Source of the DNA: Eubacteriales bacterium
GTDB lineage: Bacteria; Bacillota_A; Clostridia; Christensenellales; Aristaeellaceae
Assembly (NCBI GenBank): GCA_029974855.1
Contig: JARKQO010000057.1
Coordinates: forward strand, 1-12,618
Direction of reading: 5' to 3'
Length of the DNA: 12,618 nucleotides
Part shown: positions 1 through 6,864 of the stretch, piece after piece
Numbering within the stretch: the stretch's first letter is position 1
How the letters are laid out: every line of letters begins with the position of its first letter
Notes under the pieces: generated by a model
What the model saw: the letters and a program-made list of their open reading frames with translations, nothing else
Told to the model about the DNA's origin: nothing
The model's database searches: none
Program-made: the position numbers and the translations under genes

Positions 1-410
1 AACACGGAAGCCAGGTCCTTCACCAGGGAGCGGAAATCCACCCGGCCATTGGCGGTAAAATAGAACAGAATCTTCGCGTTGTCAAAGGTCTGCTCCACGC
101 TCACCAGCTTCATGTCCAGCTTATGCTCCTCGATCTTCCGCTGGCAAATCCGGAAGGCCTCCCCCTGAAAGCGCTCGTTTTCCAGGGCATGCTCCGCGTC
201 CTTGGCGTCCGCCAGGCGCACCACCTTTTTCAGGGGCACGGTGACCAGCTGGTCCTCCACCTGCCGCACCCCCGTGATCACCTGGCCGTACTCCAAGCCC
301 CGGGCCGTTTCCACGATCACAAAGCTTCCTGCCATGGGCCACAGGGGACCCGGATCAAAATAATAGAGCTTTCCCGCGTTCTTAAATCTTACGCCGACAA
401 CTGCCGCCAT
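1..410 (-). CDS. ricT: RicT/YaaT-like PSP1-domain protein (3' part outside window)
   Basis: Partial gene: 136 codons of the N-terminal part are present and the frame stays open to the window edge. The protein begins MAAVVGVRFKNAGKLYYFDP, and later has GLEYGQVITG, a KKVVRLA segment and FYFTANGRVDFRSLVKDLAS, the pattern of the PSP1/RicT family. In Bacillus RicT (YaaT) acts with RicA and RicF in a complex that promotes RNase Y-dependent mRNA maturation and influences sporulation and competence; that role is family knowledge, not shown here. The cysteine motifs of the family would lie past the edge. The ATG at 408-410 has a GGAGGAG site 8-14 bases upstream and lies inside the end of holB (22-base overlap, different frame), so translation is probably coupled. 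The holB-ricT neighbourhood supports the name. Confidence 0.85.
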   Translation of the reverse strand, partial: MAAVVGVRFKNAGKLYYFDPGPLWPMAGSFVIVETARGLEYGQVITGVRQVEDQLVTVPLKKVVRLADAKDAEHALENERFQGEAFRICQRKIEEHKLDMKLVSVEQTFDNAKILFYFTANGRVDFRSLVKDLASV

Positions 411-1405
411 TTTATTCTCTCCTCCAGTAGTTGCATCATCCAATGATCCAAAGTGGATTGCCAGTTCACCTGGCTGGCCCTGAGCCTTCTGGCCCGGGCC
501 AACCCCCGGATGAGCCCCGTAAGGCCTTGCACGGGGGCGGCCTTCACCGCTTCCTGCCAGGTTGTGGGATAGGCGGCCAGGGACTGGGGCCCCAGCTGCC
601 CTGTTTTCACCAAAAGCGCCAGATGCAGCGCCTGCTCCAGCGCGGCCAGGAGCCCCAGGGCTCCCTCCCGGTCCTCCTTCAGGCCGGTGCTGACGGATAC
701 CATCTCCCCGTGGCTGGAAGCGGACAGGACCTTTTGGACCCAGGCCCAAAGCTCCCGGTTCCGCTCCTGCCCTTCCAGCAGCTCCAAAGCCTGTCCGATG
801 TTGCCCCCAGCCAGGGGAAGCGCCCGGGCAACGGCCTCAGGGCCATGGCCCAGCTTTCCCAGGGTGTCCTTCAAAATCTCATCGGGCCAGGGGGTCAAAG
901 CCACCCGGGCGCACCGGGAGGCGATGGTACCCAGCAAGGCCGTCAGCTCGTGGGCCATCAGCAAAAATATCACGTTGGAAACCGGCTCCTCCAAAGATTT
1001 CAGCAGGCAGTTCTGGGCCTGGGGGGTCAGCTTCTCCACGGGCTCCACCAGCACCACCCGGTAGTCCGCGCCAAAGGCGTGCTGGGAAATGGCGTCAATA
1101 ACCTCCCGCACCCGCTCGATGCCGATCTGCCTGTCCCCCTCGGGAACAAGCCAGATTACGTCCGGGTTTGCGTCCCGAAGCACCTGCCGGCAGCCCTGGC
1201 ACACGCCGCAGGGCTTATGGGGAGCCGTGCAAAACAGGGCGCAGACCAGTGCCCTGGCAAAGGTCGCCTTGCCAAGGCCCCGGGCGCCCGTGAGCAAATA
1301 CGCGTGTACGGTTTCCCTGCGTCTGAACTGATCCAGCACGATCCCGCAACCCGCGCCAAGGCTTGCAAAATCCATCCACGCGGGCAGCGAGGCGGTTTGA
1401 TCCAT
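389..1405 (-). CDS. holB: DNA polymerase III delta prime subunit (clamp loader)
   Basis: A 338-residue AAA+ clamp-loader protein, a usual length for Gram-positive delta prime. Visible: HAYLLTGARGLGKATFA (P-loop about residues 40-48), a four-cysteine zinc module C59-x6-C66-x2-C69-x2-C72, LTPQAQNCLLKSLEEP in the Walker B/sensor region, and the delta-prime SRC motif in IASRCARV. Delta prime is part of the complex that loads the beta sliding clamp on DNA. The residue after the P-loop lysine is Ala rather than Thr/Ser, so ATP hydrolysis by this subunit is doubtful, as in many delta-prime proteins (inference). The start ATG has AGGAAGG about 12 bases upstream. It sits 24 bases after darA and overlaps the ricT start. 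DnaX (gamma/tau) is the alternative family, but the length, the SRC motif and the neighbours favour HolB. Confidence 0.93.
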   Translation of the reverse strand: MDQTASLPAWMDFASLGAGCGIVLDQFRRRETVHAYLLTGARGLGKATFARALVCALFCTAPHKPCGVCQGCRQVLRDANPDVIWLVPEGDRQIGIERVREVIDAISQHAFGADYRVVLVEPVEKLTPQAQNCLLKSLEEPVSNVIFLLMAHELTALLGTIASRCARVALTPWPDEILKDTLGKLGHGPEAVARALPLAGGNIGQALELLEGQERNRELWAWVQKVLSASSHGEMVSVSTGLKEDREGALGLLAALEQALHLALLVKTGQLGPQSLAAYPTTWQEAVKAAPVQGLTGLIRGLARARRLRASQVNWQSTLDHWMMQLLEERIKWRQLSA

Positions 1406-1429
1406 GAATAAGCGGTCCTTCCTAAGCCC

Positions 1430-1759
1430 TTAGAGCTTGATAAACTGATCCACCGTCAGCACAAAGACCGTCGCGCCGCCCACCATGACCTCCATGGGAT
1501 AGGGGGAGTACACGCCGGGGAGGCCAACCATGGACGCGGGAGAAGGGGCAATTTGCTTTCTGCTCTTGCAGACCTCCTCGATGATGTCCATGGCCCTTTG
1601 CATATGGTCGTCCTCCACGCCCAGGAGCAGGGTGGTGTTGCCGGCCCGCAGGAATCCCCCCGTGGTGGCCAGCTTGGTAACCCCGATCCCGTCGTTCATC
1701 AGTTGTCCAATCAAGCGGGAAGCGTCCTCGTCCTGCACAATGGCAATGATGAGTTTCAT
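1430..1759 (-). CDS. darA: Cyclic-di-AMP receptor, PII-like (DarA/PstA/YaaQ)
   Basis: A 109-residue protein matching the full length of the DarA/PstA family (former DUF970). It starts MKLIIAIVQDEDA and has the conserved TTGGFLRAGNTTLLLGVEDD block (residues 32-51, including N41) and VGGATVFVL near the C terminus (F99), with the flexible P/G/Y-rich loop (about 66-90) between. These proteins are homotrimers that resemble PII signal transducers and bind cyclic di-AMP at subunit interfaces; the downstream target is not settled. The start has a strong GAAGGAGGGG site. First gene of darA-holB-ricT, behind its own promoter. In Bacillus a yaaR gene lies between darA and holB and tmk lies upstream; both are absent here. 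Confidence 0.94.
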   Translation of the reverse strand: MKLIIAIVQDEDASRLIGQLMNDGIGVTKLATTGGFLRAGNTTLLLGVEDDHMQRAMDIIEEVCKSRKQIAPSPASMVGLPGVYSPYPMEVMVGGATVFVLTVDQFIKL

Positions 1760-1797
1760 GTGAGCCCCTCCTTCCTTGGAAACCTGTCTGCCTCTAT

Positions 1798-1826
1798 AGT
1801 ATACAGCAAAAAAGCCAAAGAATCAA
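1798..1826 (-). promoter_or_regulatory. Sigma-A type promoter of darA-holB-ricT
   Basis: Read on the minus strand: TTGATT (1821-1826), a 17-base spacer, then TATACT (1798-1803). The -10 matches five of six consensus bases and the -35 four of six. Predicted start is near 1791, giving a leader of about 30 bases before the darA ATG at 1759. The -35 box lies in the loop region, and the spacer runs through the 3' arm and T-run, of the terminator that ends the upstream DUF1801 gene. Confidence 0.7.
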
Positions 1827-1847
1827 TCCGCAATCGATCTTTGGCTT
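1806..1847 (-). terminator. Intrinsic terminator of the DUF1801 gene
   Basis: On the minus strand AAGCCAAAGA (1838-1847) pairs with TCTTTGGCTT (1812-1821) to give a 10-bp stem with a 16-base loop, followed directly by a run of six T (1808-1813, partly in the stem). It lies 32 bases after the stop codon of the DUF1801 gene. The large loop is unusual and holds the -35 box of the next operon. Confidence 0.75.
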
Positions 1848-1879
1848 CGTTTGTGCTTCGGCGCGCGGTGCGCCCGGAA

Positions 1880-2290
1880 TCAGTGGTGGTTTTCCGTTTG
1901 GTAGCACCACTGGGCGATCTCCGCGATGAGCTCCAGGGGAAGGGGCTGGCTGTAGGGAAACTGGGCCGCTCCCTTGCTGGTTTTGTAGGGAGCCAGCCGA
2001 TCGGCGAAATGGACGATGGCCTTGTCCCCGGGATACAGGCCGATGTGGTTTTTGAACGCCGCGAAGTGGATGATATTGTGCTTGTTCCAGTAGGTTGGCA
2101 TCCGCCAGGAGATTCGTTCCTCCGCCTCCGGCAGAGCGGCCCGGAGCGTATCCCGCACCTGGCGCAGCAGGGGCTGAACCTCTTCGGGCTGCTGGGCGAT
2201 ATAGGCGTCAATCACCTTGAGGGGTTCCCCGCAAAAGTGGTGCTGATTGGTATTCTTGAATTCCCGTCCGCAGTTGGGACACTGCCACAT
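1880..2290 (-). CDS. DUF1801 (YdhG-like) protein with N-terminal zinc-ribbon-like segment
   Basis: A 136-residue protein. Residues 1-21 carry C4-x2-C7 then H17/H18 and C20 (CPNCGREF...HHFCG), a possible metal site. Residues 22-130 match the DUF1801 fold: VIDAYIAQQPEEVQPLLRQVRDTLRAALPEAEERISWRMPTY, then KNHIGLYPGDKA and the YKTSKGAAQFPYSQPLPLELI block. Family relatives include small stand-alone proteins and Bacillus YdhG (Fra), described as a frataxin-like iron chaperone; whether this protein handles iron is not shown. The ATG is fixed by an in-frame TAA two codons upstream; ribosome-site complementarity is weak (AAGAAGG far upstream). It stands between MBL and darA with a possible own promoter and a good terminator, so is probably monocistronic. 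Confidence 0.82.
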   Translation of the reverse strand: MWQCPNCGREFKNTNQHHFCGEPLKVIDAYIAQQPEEVQPLLRQVRDTLRAALPEAEERISWRMPTYWNKHNIIHFAAFKNHIGLYPGDKAIVHFADRLAPYKTSKGAAQFPYSQPLPLELIAEIAQWCYQTENHH

Positions 2291-2342
2291 GTGTTACGCA
2301 CCCGCCCTTCTTCAACTTGTGGAAAAAGCTCTCCACGGGGAA

Positions 2343-2371
2343 ATGGTATCAGCGATCCCGGCAAAATGCAA
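2343..2371 (-). promoter_or_regulatory. Possible extended -10 promoter for the DUF1801 gene
   Basis: Minus strand: TTGCAT (2366-2371), 17-base spacer, TACCAT (2343-2348) preceded by TGA, giving a TG-N extended -10. The -35 match is weak (three of six). Position fits: about 53 bases before the DUF1801 start and after the MBL stop. The -35 lies inside the hairpin at 2360-2386. Confidence 0.35.
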
Positions 2372-2386
2372 CAGCATTCCCTTGCC
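2360..2386 (-). other. Imperfect hairpin after the MBL gene
   Basis: On the minus strand GGCAA and TTGCC close an inner AATGC-TGTT-GCATT stem, with a three-base GGG bulge. It begins 12 bases after the stop of the metallo-beta-lactamase gene. No T-run follows, so it is not a standard intrinsic terminator; it may be a weak transcript end, an RNA stabiliser or an operator. Confidence 0.4.
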
Positions 2387-2398
2387 AACGCGTGAAAA

Positions 2399-3100
2399 TC
2401 AGCTTCCCGGAGCGTATACACCTCCGTGATAACAGTAGTACGCCTTGACTTCCATGGACAATAGCTTCTCCATGGACTTCTCCGCCTGCTCCACATCCAG
2501 GGTGAATTGCGGATTGGCAATCACGGGCCTGCCATCCTCCAAGGCCATGGCGTCGCCGGTGAGGAGGAGGGAAGCCTCCTCCACCAGCAGGGAGATATGC
2601 CCGGGGGTATGCCCCAGCGTGGCAATCACCCGGCATCCCCCGCAGCAATCCAAGACCTCGCCATCCTGGAGCAGGCGGTCCACCTGAACGGGTTCCACCC
2701 GGCGCAGCATGGCGCAGAAGGCTTCTCCAAAAGCCTGTTGCTCCGGGGGAAGGATTTTTTGCATGGCTTCCGCCTGGCCCAGCCGCAGCGGCTTTTCCTG
2801 TCCGGAAATCCACGGGGTCTCGGCGGCGGAAGCGTAGACCGTCAGCTTGGGATTTTTTCTTTTCAGGGCTGCCGCCACCCCCATATGGTCATGATCGTGA
2901 TGGGTCAGCACAAGCCCGGTAAGCTGCTCTACCGAGGCCCCTTGGCGCTGCAATTCCACCTCCAGCAAGGGAAGGGCCCCCATGAAACCGCAGTCTACAA
3001 GCAGCAGGTTGCGCCGGTCCCAAAGCAAGGTGGGATACACTGTCTGTTCCGCATCCCCAAACTTCATGGTGATGGAAAGGCGCAATATCCTGTGTTCCAT
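2399..3100 (-). CDS. Metallo-beta-lactamase-fold hydrolase
   Basis: 233 residues from the ATG at 3100. The frame is open further upstream (to 3229) but that extension is antisense-like, low complexity and lies within the ABC gene, while this ATG has a GGGGGAG site and starts one base after the ABC stop. MBL-fold motifs: LVDCGF, LVLTHHDHDHMG (residues 64-73), TLGHTPGHISLL (H168), LLTGDAM (D183), and CYHGGVY (H225). The first motif is a HxDxDH variant (H67, D69, D71, H72) rather than HxHxDH, a variation also seen in other Firmicute MBL hydrolases. Substrate unknown; the fold covers thioesterases, lactonases, nucleases and sulfur enzymes. Last gene of a unit with two ABC exporter genes, so a role linked to the exported compound is possible but only inferred. 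Confidence 0.88.
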   Translation of the reverse strand: MEHRILRLSITMKFGDAEQTVYPTLLWDRRNLLLVDCGFMGALPLLEVELQRQGASVEQLTGLVLTHHDHDHMGVAAALKRKNPKLTVYASAAETPWISGQEKPLRLGQAEAMQKILPPEQQAFGEAFCAMLRRVEPVQVDRLLQDGEVLDCCGGCRVIATLGHTPGHISLLVEEASLLLTGDAMALEDGRPVIANPQFTLDVEQAEKSMEKLLSMEVKAYYCYHGGVYAPGS

Positions 3101-3101
3101 A

Positions 3102-4937
3102 TTACTCCCCCCGCAGCACCGCCTGGCCCTGCTCATCCTGGAACTGGCTGGTATAGAGCTGGTAGTAATGCCCCTGGTTGACGATGAGCTGGTCGTGGCT
3201 GCCTTCCTCGATGATTTTGCCGTCCTCAATCACCAAAATCCGGTCCGCTTTGCGCACGGTGGAGAGGCGGTGGGCGATCATGAAGCTGGTTCTGCCCTTG
3301 AGGATGCCGGTGATGGCCTGCTGGATCAGGGCTTCGGAGTGGGTGTCCACAGAGGAGGTGGCCTCGTCCAGGATGAACAGCGCCGGGTCCACCAGGATGG
3401 CCCTGGCAAAGGAGATCAGCTGCTTCTCCCCAGAGGAGAGCAGGCTGCCGCCCTCTCCCACGGGGGTATCGTACCCCTTGGGCAGCTTGCTGATGAAAGG
3501 ATGGGCGTTGGCAAGCCTGGCGGCGTGCTCCACCTCCTCCTGGGTGGCGTCGGGCTTGCCGTAGCGGATGTTGTCCCGGATGGTGCCGCTGAACATGTGG
3601 GGCTGCTGGAGCACGTAGCCCAGGTGGCTTTCCAGCCACAGCAGGCTCCGCTCCCGGTAGTCCACCCCGTCGATCAAAATGCGGCCCTGGGTGGGCTCGT
3701 AGAACCGGCACAGCAGGTTCACAATGGTGCTTTTGCCGCTGCCGGTTTCCCCCACCAAGGCGATGCTTTCCCCTGCCTTTACCTGGAGGTTGAAGTGCTC
3801 CAGCACCTTTTCCCCGTCCGTGTACTGAAAGCTCACGTCCTCAAAGCGGATGTCCCCGATGAGCTCCGGCCAATTCTCCTGATTGGGGTGGAAGCTGTCC
3901 CCGTACAGGGCCACCACCTTTTCCGTGTCCCGGATGTCCGGCTCGGTGGAAAGCAGCGTCAGCACCCGCTCCGCCGCGGCCTGGGAGCTTTGCAGCTCCG
4001 CGAAGATCCGGGCGATTTCCCGCACGGGCTGGAAGAACTGGATGGTATAGTTCACAAAGACCTGGAGGGTGCCCAAGGTGATGATCTGGGGCACCGCCAT
4101 CACCTCCAGGCCCCCCTTGTAGATGGCGTAGGCCGTAGCCAAAGAGCCCAAGGATACCACGATGGGCAAAAAGACGGCCGACAGGGTGGCGGAGCGCACG
4201 GAGTACTTCTTCATCCGCACGGTGAGCTCCTGAAACTCGTGAAAGTTGGCCTCCTCCCGCACCAAGGTCTTGGTGGTGCGGGCCCCCATGATGCCCTCGT
4301 TAAAGGAGCTGGTGATTCTGCTGTTGGTTTTGCGCACCTCCCGGTACGCCGCCAGAATCTTCCGCTGGAAATACATGCTGATGATGGCCAAGGGCGGAAG
4401 CACCAGCACGATCACCGCCGCCAGCTGCCAGCGCAGCAAAAACATCTGGATGGAGCACATGAGGATGAAGATCAGGCCCCATACCAAGTCCAGCAAGGAC
4501 CAGCCGATGGTGTCCGCCAGGCGCTGGGTGTCGGTGGTCATACGGCTGAGCAGGTACCCCACGGGCATCCGGTCGTAGTAGGAAAAGGGCAGCTCCTGGA
4601 GCTTTTTGAAGCCCTGGCTGCGGATGGTGTAGCACACCCCCACCTCGGTTTTGCCGGACAGCAGCAAAAACGTATAGATGGAGGCCACCTGCACCACCAG
4701 CACCCCCACGTACACAGCCACAAATCCCCCCAGGCCCTGGGTGGTGCTATTGGCGATAAAATGGTCGATGGCATAGCCCGTCAGCAGGGGGAAGATCACG
4801 TCGCAGACGGCGCAAATGGCCATGGTGATCATGATCCACCACAGATGCTTGTGGTAGGGCTTGGCGATGGCCAGCAGCCTTTTCCACAGGGACAGGTCCA
4901 GTTTTTTGGAATAGTCAATTTCTTCATGGGCCTGCAT
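3102..4937 (-). CDS. ABC exporter half-transporter, consensus Walker B partner
   Basis: 611 residues: one membrane domain (about 20-315, helices around 33-60, 72-93, 150-190, 255-300) fused to one ATPase domain (about 360-600). Walker A GETGSGKST at 396-404, Q-loop Q444, Walker B FILDEATSSVD with catalytic E525, and H-loop H556 are intact. The signature is LSSGEKQ (500-506) instead of LSGGQ. Such exporters move drugs, lipids or peptides out of the cell by ATP hydrolysis. The start overlaps the upstream ABC stop by one base (TAATG), with AAGGAGGA inside the upstream gene, so the two subunits should be made together. Resembles the BmrD/YheH and LmrD-type subunits; substrate cannot be told from sequence. 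Confidence 0.93.
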   Translation of the reverse strand: MQAHEEIDYSKKLDLSLWKRLLAIAKPYHKHLWWIMITMAICAVCDVIFPLLTGYAIDHFIANSTTQGLGGFVAVYVGVLVVQVASIYTFLLLSGKTEVGVCYTIRSQGFKKLQELPFSYYDRMPVGYLLSRMTTDTQRLADTIGWSLLDLVWGLIFILMCSIQMFLLRWQLAAVIVLVLPPLAIISMYFQRKILAAYREVRKTNSRITSSFNEGIMGARTTKTLVREEANFHEFQELTVRMKKYSVRSATLSAVFLPIVVSLGSLATAYAIYKGGLEVMAVPQIITLGTLQVFVNYTIQFFQPVREIARIFAELQSSQAAAERVLTLLSTEPDIRDTEKVVALYGDSFHPNQENWPELIGDIRFEDVSFQYTDGEKVLEHFNLQVKAGESIALVGETGSGKSTIVNLLCRFYEPTQGRILIDGVDYRERSLLWLESHLGYVLQQPHMFSGTIRDNIRYGKPDATQEEVEHAARLANAHPFISKLPKGYDTPVGEGGSLLSSGEKQLISFARAILVDPALFILDEATSSVDTHSEALIQQAITGILKGRTSFMIAHRLSTVRKADRILVIEDGKIIEEGSHDQLIVNQGHYYQLYTSQFQDEQGQAVLRGE

Positions 4938-6763
4938 TAGGATTCCTCCTTTGCCACAGCCTCTCGGCTCTTTTGAATGTCGTCCTCCAGGGCGGATTGG
5001 ATGGCAAAAATCTGCTGGTACAGCCCCGGCCGGTGTGTCAGCTCCTCATGGGTGCCCTGATCGGACAGCTTCCCGTTTTCCAGCACCAGAATCAAGTCCG
5101 CCTCGCAGAGGGTGCTGACCCGGTGGCTGATGATGAGGGTGGTGACCCCCTGCTTGTGCCGGCGAAGCTGCTGGCGGATGCGCTGGTCCGTCTGCATGTC
5201 CACGGCGGAGAGGGAATCGTCGAAGATCAAAATGGCGTTGTCCTTGAGCAAAGTGCGGGCGATGGCGATGCGCTGCCGCTGCCCGCCGGAGAGGGTGATG
5301 CCCCGTTCGCCGATCAGGGTATCGTACCCCTTCTCAAATTCGGTGATAAATCCGTCCGCCATGGCCATGCGGCTCATGTTCTTCACCTGGTTTTCCGGCG
5401 CCCCGGGCACGGCGATGGACAAATTGTCAATGATGCTGCGGCCATAGAGGAAGGGCTCCTGAAGCATCAGCCCCACATGGGAGCGCAGGTATTTCCGGTC
5501 CATTTGTTGAATATCCACCCCGCCGATGGTGATTTTGCCGGAATTGGGGGCATAGAGCCGCTGCAGCAGCTGCACCAAGGAGCTTTTGCCGCTGCCGGTG
5601 TTGCCCAGCAGCGCCACGGTCTTCCCGGCGGGGATGGTGAGGCACAGATCGTCCAGCACCGGCACCCCTTCCTCGTAGGAAAAGCACACATGGTCAAAAA
5701 CGATGTCCCGGTCCAGGGGAGGCATCAGGGCCCCCTCCTCCTCTTCCTCGGCGGGCTCGTGGAGGATGTCGTTGATGCGGCCCAGGGCCACCATGCTCTT
5801 GCCCGCGTCGCTTAAAATGCGGCCCAGCTGCCGAATGGGGTACACCAGCATGGAGATGTAGCTGGTGAACACGATCAGCGTGCCCACCGTCATCTCCCCC
5901 GCAACGGCCTTCCACACGCATACCAGCAGCGTGATCATGATTTGGAGCATGGTCAAAAGGTCCGCGCTGCCCCAGTACACCGCCAGGTTTTTCAGCAGCC
6001 GGTAGGTTTTTTGCTGAAAATCCCGGCTGGCCGCGTCAAACTTCTCCACCTCAGCCTGCTGCATGCCAAAGGCCCGCACCACCCGCACCCCGGTCAGGTT
6101 CTCCTGGAGCACGGCGCTCATCTTGCCCTCGCTGGCGTCGCTGAGCTGGAAGTTCTTGGTAATCCGCTTGAAGAACACATAGGAGGCGGTGAACATGGCC
6201 GGAATCAGCATCACGCTGTACAGCGCCGTCTCCGGGTCCCGGCCAAAGAGGACCCAGAAGGCAATGATGGTCATGGCGATGGACCGGAAGGCCTCCACCA
6301 GCTGGGTGGAGAGGAAGCGGCGCACCGTGTCCACGTCGCTGGTGCTGCGCTGGATCAAATCCCCGGTTTCCGCCTTGGCGTGAAAGGCAAAGGGCAGGTA
6401 GCTGAGCCTGCTGTAAATCCGTTCCCGCAGGCTTTTGGCGATGTTCTCCCCGGCTATGGCCGTATTGCGCTCCTTGATGTAGGAGAATATGCCGCTGACC
6501 AGGTTCAGCAGCACCACCCCCAAAGCTACAGCCCAATAGTGTTGGCGGATCAGCGCCCGGCCTCCCAGGGCGGAAAAGGGCGCTTTGATCCATGGGGGCA
6601 GGGAGCTGGGCAGATCCGCCAGCACCACGTCCACGGTTTCCGAAAGCACCAGGGGAATGGCAAAGCCTACCATCACCGTAATGGCTGTGGCAAAGATGGC
6701 GCTCAAATACAGCGCCCAGTTCTCCCGAACCAGCGCCAGCAGCGCCCGAAACGCTTTTTTCAT
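4937..6763 (-). CDS. ABC exporter half-transporter, degenerate Walker B partner
   Basis: 608 residues from the ATG at 6763, chosen over the ATG at 6787 because GCGGAGGAG lies 7 bases before it and nothing comparable precedes 6787. Membrane domain about residues 1-310 (first helix AIFATAITVMVGFAIPLVL), ATPase domain about 350-595. Walker A GNTGSGKSS at 387-395, Q-loop Q435, canonical signature LSGGQRQ at 491-497, Walker B ILIFDDSLSAVD, H547. The residue after the Walker B Asp is Asp516, not the catalytic Glu, as in the TM287/BmrC/LmrC type subunits of heterodimeric exporters. Its intact signature would complete the ATP site of the partner gene. First gene of the ABC-ABC-MBL unit; the 101 bases upstream contain no convincing promoter, so it may be read through from the HAD gene. 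Confidence 0.93.
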   Translation of the reverse strand: MKKAFRALLALVRENWALYLSAIFATAITVMVGFAIPLVLSETVDVVLADLPSSLPPWIKAPFSALGGRALIRQHYWAVALGVVLLNLVSGIFSYIKERNTAIAGENIAKSLRERIYSRLSYLPFAFHAKAETGDLIQRSTSDVDTVRRFLSTQLVEAFRSIAMTIIAFWVLFGRDPETALYSVMLIPAMFTASYVFFKRITKNFQLSDASEGKMSAVLQENLTGVRVVRAFGMQQAEVEKFDAASRDFQQKTYRLLKNLAVYWGSADLLTMLQIMITLLVCVWKAVAGEMTVGTLIVFTSYISMLVYPIRQLGRILSDAGKSMVALGRINDILHEPAEEEEEGALMPPLDRDIVFDHVCFSYEEGVPVLDDLCLTIPAGKTVALLGNTGSGKSSLVQLLQRLYAPNSGKITIGGVDIQQMDRKYLRSHVGLMLQEPFLYGRSIIDNLSIAVPGAPENQVKNMSRMAMADGFITEFEKGYDTLIGERGITLSGGQRQRIAIARTLLKDNAILIFDDSLSAVDMQTDQRIRQQLRRHKQGVTTLIISHRVSTLCEADLILVLENGKLSDQGTHEELTHRPGLYQQIFAIQSALEDDIQKSREAVAKEES

Positions 6764-6864
6764 GGTTTGCTCCTCCGCGTGGACCATGGGGAAAGCATGG
6801 CCCAGGCTTATCCTTTATGTGCGGTTGTGATGGCACGCGTACAAACGAAAAAACGAAAGGTCTT

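Noticed and set aside
431..1411. 326-residue plus-strand open frame opposite holB
   Set aside because: Shadow of holB; Gly/Pro/Gln-rich and without recognisable motifs.
3101..3229. 43-residue N-terminal extension of the MBL hydrolase
   Set aside because: Encoded inside the ABC gene in another frame, Ser/Arg/Thr-rich, and the ATG at 3100 has the ribosome site and aligns with the family start.
2982..4940. 652-residue plus-strand open frame
   Set aside because: Exactly antisense to the ABC transporter gene with full motifs; composition is His/Gln/Gly-rich as expected for the shadow of a GC-rich gene, with no domain.
6764..6864. Promoter or terminator between the HAD gene and the ABC unit
   Set aside because: A T6 run (about 6849-6854) lacks a stable stem before it, and TTGTAC with CATAAA has a poor hexamer match and 19-base spacing.
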